This document shows, one piece after another, positions 14,854 to 20,807 of a stretch of DNA of 20,807 bases. The translations under genes and the position numbers were made by a program. A model generated the notes under the pieces. The model saw only the letters and a list, made by a program, of their open reading frames with translations, did not search any database and was not told the origin of the DNA. Position 1 is the first letter of the stretch, and every line of letters begins with the position of its first letter. This stretch comes from an uncultured Eubacteriales bacterium (GTDB lineage Bacteria > Bacillota > Clostridia > Peptostreptococcales > Anaerovoracaceae): positions 1 to 20,807 of the forward strand of contig UQEW01000040.1 in NCBI GenBank assembly GCA_900540145.1. The letters are read 5' to 3'.

Positions 14854-15549
14854 TCACAATTTTATATTATCGTCAACTTTCACTGCTGCTATCGTTTCCC
14901 GTTTTTTTCCCAGATCCTCAGGTTTTCCCTGTCCGACGCTTATCATTTTCTTTCCTTGTTCCAGAGCGCCCTTAGCAAATATTCGTTTAGAAAAGGCTGT
15001 ATGAGTTATTTCCAAAACCTCGTCTTCAAGGGCAAAATATACTTTATGTTTTCCAAATACAGTGCCCATTCTCAAAGAAACAGCATCTTCTTCAGGTATT
15101 CCTAAAGAGTTACATAATGTCTTTGCAGTACCACTTGGGGCGTCTTTTTTCTTTGTATGATGTATCTCCTCAACTGCGATGTCACATTGACCCATCATTT
15201 TTTTACCTTCGCCTGCCAGCTTATTCATCACGTCTATGCCCTTGGAAAAATTGGTTTTACGGCAAACCGGACAAATTTTTTCAAGAAGTTTGATTATTTC
15301 TTCATCTTCTGTTTTTTGCCCCGTGGTTCCAATCACCACCGGTATATTTCCGCCTTGGCTTCTGGCGTATTCATATATCCCTTGTATTGCTTTTGGATGA
15401 CTGAAATCTATTATTAAATCAGCCCGCTGATCCGGCCATTTTTTATCAAGAGGTTCTACCATTTGTATCTGAGAAAATGTTCCGTCCTCTTCCGCGCACT
15501 CTTGTATGATTTTTCCCATTGTACCTGTTCCGACAATTATCAAAAGCAT
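14854..15549 (-). CDS. dapB: 4-hydroxy-tetrahydrodipicolinate reductase DapB
   Basis: A 231-residue NAD(P)H-dependent reductase of the lysine/diaminopimelate pathway, making tetrahydrodipicolinate for peptidoglycan and lysine. The N-terminal Rossmann loop reads GTGTMGK (7-13), varied from the usual GxxGRMG. DFSHP (48-52) and IGTTG (73-77) are standard. The active-site segment EIHHTKKKDAPSGTA places the catalytic His at H131 and Lys at K134. It is shorter than E. coli DapB (273), as in several Clostridia. AAAGGAG lies about 8 nt before ATG 15549, and its first bases are inside a perfect 13-bp hairpin stem (15560-15596). No dapA, lysC or asd is adjacent, so dapB is an isolated pathway gene here. 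Confidence 0.95.
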   Translation of the reverse strand: MLLIIVGTGTMGKIIQECAEEDGTFSQIQMVEPLDKKWPDQRADLIIDFSHPKAIQGIYEYARSQGGNIPVVIGTTGQKTEDEEIIKLLEKICPVCRKTNFSKGIDVMNKLAGEGKKMMGQCDIAVEEIHHTKKKDAPSGTAKTLCNSLGIPEEDAVSLRMGTVFGKHKVYFALEDEVLEITHTAFSKRIFAKGALEQGKKMISVGQGKPEDLGKKRETIAAVKVDDNIKL

Positions 15550-15559
15550 AAAGCTTCTC

Positions 15560-15596
15560 CTTTCATATTCTGTTTCTACCTATCAGAATATGAAAG
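15560..15596 (-). promoter_or_regulatory. dapB leader hairpin overlapping the Shine-Dalgarno
   Basis: The arms CTTTCATATTCTG and CAGAATATGAAAG (15596-15584 and 15572-15560, minus strand) are perfect 13-bp complements with an 11-nt loop. The last AAAG of the second arm is also the first part of AAAGGAG, the dapB ribosome site. It may be an RNA switch on translation or a dimeric-repressor operator; no T-run follows, so it is not a terminator. Confidence 0.7.
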
Positions 15597-15640
15597 TATG
15601 CTGGTCTTAATTACAAAAATTCGGCAATGTAACCGCGGGC

Positions 15641-15904
15641 TTAATCATTTTTTTTGGCTAATTCCAGGATTTCTCCGTATTTAGATATGATGTAGTCATA
15701 TCCCTTTGGGCTATGTGGAATCAAACAGTTGGAGCAATCCTTTATGCCGCCTTCTATATACTTGAAATTGCCGCCGCATTTCTCTCCGAGAGCATAAAGC
15801 GGACAATAGCAGAACAGGCAGTTAAAGTTCTCTTCATTATTCGTTTTATGGCACGGAAAAAACTCACATTCTCTATGCTGAAAAAACTTGAAATTCTCGC
15901 TCAT
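15641..15904 (-). CDS. Cysteine-rich small domain protein, probable metal binding
   Basis: An 87-residue protein with eight cysteines (13, 18, 29, 32, 34, 43, 57, 60) and flanking histidines H19 and H64. The run FNCLFCYCPLY, then CGG, then KDCSNC and PH, matches the 'cysteine-rich small domain' family (PF04071) as I remember it. The spacing suggests two zinc sites or an iron-sulfur site, which is inference. Members occur alone or joined to cobalamin-pathway proteins; the role is unknown. AGGAGG lies 7 nt before ATG 15904, a strong site. It stands between the FAD gene and dapB with 91 nt before dapB; no terminator separates them. Confidence 0.82.
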   Translation of the reverse strand: MSENFKFFQHRECEFFPCHKTNNEENFNCLFCYCPLYALGEKCGGNFKYIEGGIKDCSNCLIPHSPKGYDYIISKYGEILELAKKND

Positions 15905-15946
15905 GAAAATACCTCCTAATTATTTATCTACTTAACAAACCGGTAG

Positions 15947-16072
15947 TTATAACTCTTTATTGAACCGATACGTGCCCCACCAATCCGGAAGCAATTCTTT
16001 CAGTCTAATTGTTTTATGTGTTTCAAAATCAAGCAGAATCTCGATGTCTCCTCTGCTTATGCGCTGTATTTC
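15947..16072 (-). pseudogene. Start-less open frame, possible gene remnant
   Basis: Between the FAD gene and the Cys-rich gene, a 41-codon minus-strand frame is open from just after a TGA at 16075-16073 to TAA at 15949-15947. It overlaps the FAD gene's last 16 bases in another frame. It has no ATG, GTG or TTG in a useful position and no ribosome site. The translation (GDIEILLDFETHKTIRLKELL, then PDWWGTYRFNKEL) looks protein-like, with mixed charges and aromatic residues, so it may be the tail of a lost gene. I do not recognise a family. Chance is a real alternative for so short a stretch. Confidence 0.25.
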
Positions 16073-17439
16073 TCATTTAAAATTCTGGCCACATAAACGC
16101 CGCTGGCGGAAGCTTGGGACAGCGAATGAGTCACTCCGGAACCGTCTCCGAGGACATAAAGGCCCTCTACGTTTGTCTGAAGATTTTCATCCACATCCAC
16201 TTTCATATTATAGAATTTGACTTCCACTCCGTACAGCAATGTATCCTCATTGGCAGTTCCCGGAGCGATTTTATCCAGAGCATATATCATTTCAATTATG
16301 TCGTCCAACTGGCGTTTTGGTATGACAAGGCTCAAGTCGCCGGCCGTAGCCTTGAGGGTAGGTCTGGTAAAGCATTTCTCCATTCTCCTGGCGCTGGACC
16401 TTCTTCCCTTGACTAAGTCTCCGAAACGCTGAAGCAGTACGCCGCCTCCCAGCATGTTGGAAAGTTTCGCTATAGATTCTCCGTATTCGTTGCTGTCCTC
16501 AAAAGGCTCCGTAAAAGTGTTGGAAACCAGCAGAGCAAAATTCGTGTTCTCTGTCCTCAACGCCGGATCAGCATAGCTGTGCCCGTTGACAGTAACTATT
16601 CCGTTGGTATTTTCCGAAACCACTTCTCCGTAAGGATTCATGCAGAAGGTTCTCACCAAATCGTTATATTTGTCCGTCTGATATACGAACTTGCTTTCGT
16701 AAACATCATCGGTTATATGTTTAAAGATTTCAGCAGGCAATTCTACTCTAACACCTATATCCACCCTGTTTTTCTTTTGCTTAATGCCGAATCCGTCGCA
16801 AACTGAGCTTATCCACTTGGATCCGGAGCGTCCTGCTGCCAAAACGAGGTCGTCGCAATAAAAAGCTTCTCCCTTATCAGTTGTCACCTTAAACGTGCCG
16901 TCCGCCATTTTTTCTACGGTATCAAGGGTAGTGTAGAACCTGGTCTCGATGTGAGATGAGATATAATCAAATATCTTTCCCAAAATCTCCACGTTTCTGT
17001 CTGTCCCCAAATGGCGCACCTTAGCTTCCAAAAGATGAAGGTCATATTGAAGCGCTTTAGTCTTAAGCTCTCTGCTGGTATGATACAGCTTGGCATCTTT
17101 TCCGCCCATGCTGCAAAGCACGCTGTCCACATATTCCATCAGGGCATTGGCTTCTTCTATTCCAACGTATTTGTGTAAATCTCCTCCGAACTGAGTGGTT
17201 ATATTGTACTTTCCGTCAGAAAGAGTCCCGGCTCCGCCGTATCCGTTCATTATGTGGCACGGACTGCACTTGACGCAGGTAGGCGTAAGGCCTTTTTTTA
17301 TAGGGCACTGTCTCTTCTCCAGAGGAGCTCCCTTGTCAACCATGAGCACCTTGGCGCTGCAATTAAGCTTAGTAAGTTCATAAGCCATAAACACGCCGCT
17401 GGCGCCTGCGCCGGCGATTATTATATCGTATTTATCCAT
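16057..17439 (-). CDS. FAD-dependent dehydrogenase, COG2509 type
   Basis: A 460-residue flavoprotein. The dinucleotide-binding loop GAGASG is at 10-15. A four-cysteine cluster follows (C45, C55, C58, C61, in CPIKKG and CVKCSPC), then NGYGGAGTLSDGKYN, which is the signature of uncharacterised COG2509 dehydrogenases. A second FAD strand reads LVLAAGRSG, and the C-terminal FAD motif is YVLGDGSGVTHSLSQASASG. No substrate is known for the family. The frame extends to 17493, but that part runs through the terminator at 17463-17487; ATG 17439 with AAAGGGG about 12 nt upstream gives the standard start. It is only 23 nt past the terminator T-run, with no promoter visible between. Confidence 0.85.
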   Translation of the reverse strand: MDKYDIIIAGAGASGVFMAYELTKLNCSAKVLMVDKGAPLEKRQCPIKKGLTPTCVKCSPCHIMNGYGGAGTLSDGKYNITTQFGGDLHKYVGIEEANALMEYVDSVLCSMGGKDAKLYHTSRELKTKALQYDLHLLEAKVRHLGTDRNVEILGKIFDYISSHIETRFYTTLDTVEKMADGTFKVTTDKGEAFYCDDLVLAAGRSGSKWISSVCDGFGIKQKKNRVDIGVRVELPAEIFKHITDDVYESKFVYQTDKYNDLVRTFCMNPYGEVVSENTNGIVTVNGHSYADPALRTENTNFALLVSNTFTEPFEDSNEYGESIAKLSNMLGGGVLLQRFGDLVKGRRSSARRMEKCFTRPTLKATAGDLSLVIPKRQLDDIIEMIYALDKIAPGTANEDTLLYGVEVKFYNMKVDVDENLQTNVEGLYVLGDGSGVTHSLSQASASGVYVARILNEKYSA

Positions 17440-17462
17440 ATGTTGATTTTGCCCCTTTCCAT

Positions 17463-17487
17463 AAAAAAGGTCCCTTAAAGCGGGACC
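17463..17487 (-). terminator. Strong Rho-independent terminator after the DUF1292 gene
   Basis: On the minus strand GGTCCC, a 7-nt loop, then GGGACC is followed directly by six T residues (17468-17463). It begins 15 nt after the DUF1292 stop. It also lies directly in front of the FAD gene, where it could act as an attenuator. Confidence 0.88.
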
Positions 17488-17502
17488 GTGCATGAATAAA
17501 TT

Positions 17503-17778
17503 TTATTCTTCTTCCATTATCTTGTCAAACTCAGCAACAACCTTTTCAAATTCAGCGTCGTCCTCAATGTCGACCAGTTCGAATTCGTCCTCGCCTATTT
17601 CCTTGTACCCGTAGATGTAAACGTCATCCGTATCATCATTCGGTATCAGAGCGATATATTCTTTTCCCTCAAAATCGAACACGCCCATGATTTCGCATTC
17701 AACTTCTACGCCGTCGTCAAATTCCAGAGTAATGAAATCAGCCTCTTCGATTTCAGGTGCTTTTTTGTCTTGTGCCAT
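17503..17778 (-). CDS. DUF1292 family protein (YrzB-like)
   Basis: A 91-residue, strongly acidic soluble protein. The core FITLEFDDGVEVECEIMGVF, then YIALIP and DDVYIYGYKE, then FELVDIEDDAEFEKV is the DUF1292 beta-rich pattern. In Bacillus yrzB sits with yrzL and yrrK; function is unknown. GGAGG lies 7 nt before ATG 17778. It has its own promoter (17822-17851) and terminator (17463-17487), so it can form a single-gene transcript, likely well expressed given the near-consensus boxes (inference). Confidence 0.88.
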   Translation of the reverse strand: MAQDKKAPEIEEADFITLEFDDGVEVECEIMGVFDFEGKEYIALIPNDDTDDVYIYGYKEIGEDEFELVDIEDDAEFEKVVAEFDKIMEEE

Positions 17779-17821
17779 TTTTATTCCTCCATAAAATTAA
17801 GTACAGATTTAGTACGTTTTT

Positions 17822-17851
17822 AATATACCACAACGCACCGCAATTTATCAA
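17822..17851 (-). promoter_or_regulatory. Sigma-A promoter of the DUF1292 gene
   Basis: On the minus strand TTGATA (17851-17846), 18 nt, then TATATT (17827-17822); each box matches consensus at 5 of 6 bases. The -35 box overlaps the uvrC stop codon (17850-17848). Confidence 0.75.
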
Positions 17852-19671
17852 CTAAAATATTCCTTTATGGCCTGGGCGTTGGCTTTTGTTATGCCTTTTA
17901 CTTCCATAAGCTTATCTACAGGCGCATTTTTGATTTCTTCTATAGAAGCAAAGTGAGCCAGCAAAGCGTTTCTTTTGGCCGGTCCTATGCCTTTTACGTT
18001 ATCCAGGGCCGAACCTATGGAATTTCTGTTTCTCAAGCCTCTATGGTATTCTATGGCGAACCTGTGCACTTCTTCTTGTATCCTGCCGCAGTATTTGAAC
18101 ATCATAGGGTCTTCTGTAAGGATAAATTCATGACCCGTCCCGTCGACTAAAGCTCTCGTCCTGTGGCTGTCATCTTTGGCCATGCCCAGCACAGGTATGG
18201 AAATTTTCATAGCTTGCAGCACTTTTTCTGCCGCTGTAACTTGTCCCTGGCCTCCGTCCATGAGAATCAGATCGGGCAAGTTGGAAAATCCCGGGTCGTT
18301 GGCTTTGGCCCGTTTAAATCTGCGGAACAGCATTTCCTGCAGGCTGGCATAGTCATCAGGCCCGTCTACAGTCTTTATTTTGAATCTCCTGTAGTCCTTC
18401 TTGACAGGTTTCAGATTGTTGAAGACCACCATGGCGCCTACCGTATCTACGCCGTTAGTATTGGAAATATCGTAGGATTCGATACGGTAAACATCTTTTT
18501 TAAAGCCTAAGATAGTATAAAGTCTGGCTTTTAGCTGTTCTTCTTTTTCTCTGGCGCTGTTAATTTTTTCATCCAGAGTTTTTTCCATCTCTTCAGCGTC
18601 TTTCTTGGCCAGTTCCAGAAGGGCACGTTTAGGTCCGCGCTTTGGAACTGTTATCTGCACTTTCCTTCCCGTCTCAAGATTTCGCAGATATTCTTCTATG
18701 AGATTGCTTTCTGCTAAAGGTTTCGGCAGGATGATTTCAGGCGGTATAGACGCCCACTGGCTGTAATACTGTTTGATGAATTGGCCGGCGACAGTATCGT
18801 AATCGTCTTCTCCTTCTGCTTTCATGGCAAAAGTCTCTCTTCCGCTGAGCTTGCCGTCCCTGACAGGGAAAAGCACCACTGATGAATTTTCCCCCTTGCC
18901 TATCGGAATCACCACATCCATGTCCTTTCCGCTGGTCATGGTTACCCTCTGAGTTTCTTTTAGAGTTTCAACAGCCGCCATATAATCTCTAAACTTGGCA
19001 GCCTCCTCAAAATTCATTTCCTCAGAAGCCTCTTCCATGGACGAGCGCAGATACTCCATGACTTTTTTCTGTTTTCCGCCCAAAAATTCCAATACGCTGT
19101 CTATGCACTCCATATATTCTTTCTTGTCCACTTTGCCTGTGCAGATTCCTCTGCAATCTTGTATATGATAATTGAGGCATGGTCTGTGGCCGGCAGGAAA
19201 CTTTGTGACAGGACAGCGTTTCAGTTTAAATATATTATTAAGCAGCTCTATGATTGAGTTTACTGCTCCCACATCGCTATAAGGTCCAAAATACTTGCTT
19301 CCGTCTTTTTTAATCAAACGAGTTTTAATTACACGGGGGAACTCTTCCGAAACAGTAACTTTTATATACGGATAGGTTTTATCATCTCTAAGCAGTACGT
19401 TATATTTGGGCGCATATTTTTTTATTAGATTGCACTCCAAAATAAGCGCTTCCATCTCGGTTTGACATTTGATGTATTCAAACTCTGCGATTTCAGCCAC
19501 CATGGAACGCACTTTGGGACTTTGGCTGGCAGAGCTCTGAAAGTACTGTCTAACCCTGTTGCGCAAGGAAATAGCTTTACCTACATATATAACCTGCCCC
19601 AGCTTGTCCTTATGCATATAAACTCCCGGTGTATCCGGGAGTTTTTTCAAATTTTCTTTAATATCAAACAT
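17848..19671 (-). CDS. uvrC: UvrABC excinuclease subunit UvrC
   Basis: A 607-residue nuclease that makes both incisions in nucleotide excision repair after UvrA and UvrB load on damage. The N-terminal GIY-YIG nuclease has GVY at 16-18 and YVGK at 29-32. Cysteines C153, C165, C173 and C177 have the same spacing as the iron-sulfur ligands of E. coli UvrC. The UVR domain for UvrB binding lies at about 195-235. The RNase H-like nuclease has YDISN and LILMDGGQGQV, and the C-terminal tandem helix-hairpin-helix contains VKGIGPAKRNALL. Length is typical. ATG 19671 follows the carboxypeptidase stop directly (TAGATG); AAGGAG is 17 nt upstream, so coupling is likely. Confidence 0.97.
   Translation of the reverse strand: MFDIKENLKKLPDTPGVYMHKDKLGQVIYVGKAISLRNRVRQYFQSSASQSPKVRSMVAEIAEFEYIKCQTEMEALILECNLIKKYAPKYNVLLRDDKTYPYIKVTVSEEFPRVIKTRLIKKDGSKYFGPYSDVGAVNSIIELLNNIFKLKRCPVTKFPAGHRPCLNYHIQDCRGICTGKVDKKEYMECIDSVLEFLGGKQKKVMEYLRSSMEEASEEMNFEEAAKFRDYMAAVETLKETQRVTMTSGKDMDVVIPIGKGENSSVVLFPVRDGKLSGRETFAMKAEGEDDYDTVAGQFIKQYYSQWASIPPEIILPKPLAESNLIEEYLRNLETGRKVQITVPKRGPKRALLELAKKDAEEMEKTLDEKINSAREKEEQLKARLYTILGFKKDVYRIESYDISNTNGVDTVGAMVVFNNLKPVKKDYRRFKIKTVDGPDDYASLQEMLFRRFKRAKANDPGFSNLPDLILMDGGQGQVTAAEKVLQAMKISIPVLGMAKDDSHRTRALVDGTGHEFILTEDPMMFKYCGRIQEEVHRFAIEYHRGLRNRNSIGSALDNVKGIGPAKRNALLAHFASIEEIKNAPVDKLMEVKGITKANAQAIKEYFS
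19620..19644 (+). other. Plus-strand terminator-like hairpin inside uvrC codons 10-18
   Basis: The palindrome AACTCCCGG, a 5-nt loop and CCGGGAGTT, followed on the plus strand by TTTT, sits within the start of uvrC. On the coding strand it encodes the conserved LPDTPGV motif. In plus orientation it has the form of an intrinsic terminator, so it could stop antisense transcripts; it may also be a by-product of the motif's codons. Confidence 0.4.
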
Positions 19672-20807
19672 CTAAAAGCGCCAGTCTCTCCTTTTTCTGT
19701 CTTCTTCTCGTTCCAGCTGTTTCCTGGCCTCCTCCTCAAGTTTTCTCTTTCTTATTCTTGCCAGCTTCCTTTTATTTTTAATTCTCAAAGACATTATTGC
19801 GATGAAGGCTATGAGAATAATCCCCAGAAAAACGCCTATGAGAATAGTCTGAAAATTGCTTATGCCGAAATCTGATAAAAACCAGCCCTCTTCAATGTTT
19901 TCGGCTGCCAGCAAATCTACTGTTTTTTTAAGCTCACCTGCTATGTAAATCTGCACTACGCCTATACGCTGTCCCTCCTGTACAGGCGCTTTAAGATTAT
20001 CGGTGTATACACATTCCGTAGTGACCAAAGATGCAGAAACGCCCTCCGGAAGGTTTATATATCCGTCGTCAGCGGCAACAGCTTCAACTTTGTTCACTGC
20101 GCCTCCCTTCAGCTTCACCTTTCCAAAGCTGTCTCCTTGTTCAAAAGCAGTATATTTTGAAACATTGGCTTTGCCGTAATCCATCAAAGTTTTAATATCA
20201 GTATATCTTCCTTCAATGGTGCTGCCCATGACAACACAATACAGTTCTAAGCCGTCTGCATCCAGTCCCGTTACCATAGTTGCCTGGTCCTCATACAGAT
20301 ACCCGGTCTTACCTCCGAAAACGCCTTCATACTTTTCTATTTTGAATTGCTTTCCGTTTAATTCTTCATCTACACCGCTGAGAAAGTAATTGGAATTTTT
20401 TAATTCTTTTGCTTCATAAGCGTTTGTAGCAGGTATGGTATATTGAACAGTTCCTGAGATCTTTCTTACGGTTTCGTTACTCAAAGCCTCTTTAGCTATA
20501 AGCGCCATGTCCCTGGCTGTGGTATAATGGTCTTCGTCATCAAGGCCGCTTGGGTTAACAAAGTGGGTTGATGTGCAGCCTATTTCTTCAGCTCTTTCAT
20601 TCATCATATCCGCAAAATCTGCCACAGAACCTGCTGTAGCAATAGCAAGGGCCACAGCCGCGTCATTGCCCGACTCCAAAAGCAGCCCGTACATGAGGTT
20701 TTCTACCGTTATCTTTTCTCCGGGCTGAAGATATATCTTTGTTTCCGGCATATCGGCTGCTTCTTGCGTTACTTCTACTTCTTGATCTAAATCAAGATTT
20801 TCAGCTG
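19672..20807 (-). CDS. Partial D-alanyl-D-alanine carboxypeptidase (DacF/PBP5 type)
   Basis: The 3' part of a serine-type DD-carboxypeptidase (peptidase S11) that trims pentapeptide side chains of peptidoglycan outside the cell. The frame stays open to the window edge, adding 18 codons upstream of the first visible ATG, so the true start, signal peptide and SxxK motif lie outside. The second motif SGN (in LLESGNDAAVALA) and third motif KTG (in GVFGGKTGYL) are present. A PBP5 C-terminal-type beta domain follows. It ends with one strong hydrophobic helix (FQTILIGVFLGIILIAFIAI) and a 37-residue, very charged tail. That is a true transmembrane anchor, unlike the amphipathic helix of E. coli PBP5. 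It is followed at once by uvrC. Confidence 0.93.
   Translation of the reverse strand, partial: AENLDLDQEVEVTQEAADMPETKIYLQPGEKITVENLMYGLLLESGNDAAVALAIATAGSVADFADMMNERAEEIGCTSTHFVNPSGLDDEDHYTTARDMALIAKEALSNETVRKISGTVQYTIPATNAYEAKELKNSNYFLSGVDEELNGKQFKIEKYEGVFGGKTGYLYEDQATMVTGLDADGLELYCVVMGSTIEGRYTDIKTLMDYGKANVSKYTAFEQGDSFGKVKLKGGAVNKVEAVAADDGYINLPEGVSASLVTTECVYTDNLKAPVQEGQRIGVVQIYIAGELKKTVDLLAAENIEEGWFLSDFGISNFQTILIGVFLGIILIAFIAIMSLRIKNKRKLARIRKRKLEEEARKQLEREEDRKRRDWRF

Noticed and set aside
15550..15640. Lysine riboswitch before dapB
   Set aside because: The gap is only 91 nt and shows one simple hairpin; the known lysine riboswitch is much larger and multi-helical.
15945..15954. 10-bp palindrome AGTTATAACT as an operator
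   Set aside because: Short, AT-rich and single; expected by chance in this base composition and not placed at a recognisable promoter.
15960..16220. Plus-strand open frame of 86 codons over the FAD gene end
   Set aside because: It overlaps the FAD gene in antisense for most of its length and has no ribosome site or family features.
17440..17493. 18-residue extension of the FAD protein
   Set aside because: It would be encoded by the terminator hairpin and its T-run; ATG 17439 starts the Rossmann fold directly.
17801..17815. GTAC repeats in the DUF1292 leader as a regulatory inverted repeat
   Set aside because: The complementary arms are only 4 bases of a self-complementary tetramer, too short to support a claim.
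1..20807. CRISPR arrays, tRNA, rRNA, insertion sequences, toxin-antitoxin pairs
   Set aside because: No spaced direct repeats, cloverleaf-type sequences, transposase frames or small paired genes of those types were seen on either strand.

Overview
This window is a gene-dense, moderately AT-rich chromosomal segment, almost certainly from an anaerobic Gram-positive of class Clostridia. The evidence is strong AGGAGG-type ribosome binding sites, Rho-independent terminators, a Clostridia-like gene order (tig-clpP-clpX-lon-engB), an orphan GlpP, a PduL-type phosphotransacylase and DUF1292/DUF1461/DUF6512 proteins. A family such as Anaerovoracaceae or a relative is possible, but genus cannot be fixed from the sequence. 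All genes except one are on the minus strand, so transcription reads from high to low coordinates.

Layout from right to left, in the direction of transcription. (1) 20807-17848: the 3' part of a D-Ala-D-Ala carboxypeptidase followed directly by uvrC. (2) 17778-17503: a DUF1292 gene with its own promoter overlapping the uvrC stop and a strong terminator behind it. (3) 17439-16057: a COG2509-type FAD protein that starts only 23 nt beyond that terminator. (4) 16072-14181: a short start-less coding-like stretch, a cysteine-rich small metal-binding-type protein, dapB with a perfect 13-bp leader hairpin that pairs with part of its Shine-Dalgarno, and a CYTH protein. (5) 14157-13946: a 235-bp intergenic region with a terminator-like structure, two good sigma-A promoters and a hairpin with a T-run between them. 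(6) 13945-6879: the protein quality-control operon tig-clpP-clpX-lon-engB, then a DUF1232 membrane protein and hpt. (7) 6816-6244: pduL with its own near-consensus promoter, ended by a terminator shared with a convergent gene. (8) 6144-5590: the only plus-strand gene, a DUF6512 membrane protein, divergent from the next unit. (9) 5493-583: a six-gene operon (DUF1461 membrane protein, DJ-1/PfpI protein, PHP phosphoesterase, GlpP, beta-CASP metallo-beta-lactamase ribonuclease, uridine kinase) closed by a terminator at 491-536. (10) 372-1: the start of a gene resembling phage-type sigma-region-4-like regulators, truncated by the window edge.

The genes are mainly housekeeping: proteolysis and folding, DNA repair, ribosome assembly, purine and pyrimidine salvage, lysine/diaminopimelate synthesis and RNA turnover. 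I found no CRISPR array, tRNA, rRNA, insertion sequence or toxin-antitoxin pair, and no convincing new multi-gene system. The points most worth a second look are regulatory (the dapB leader, the tig promoter region, the terminator just before the FAD gene) and contextual (the six-gene operon that pairs two nuclease/phosphatase folds with GlpP and a uridine kinase, and the isolated PduL).
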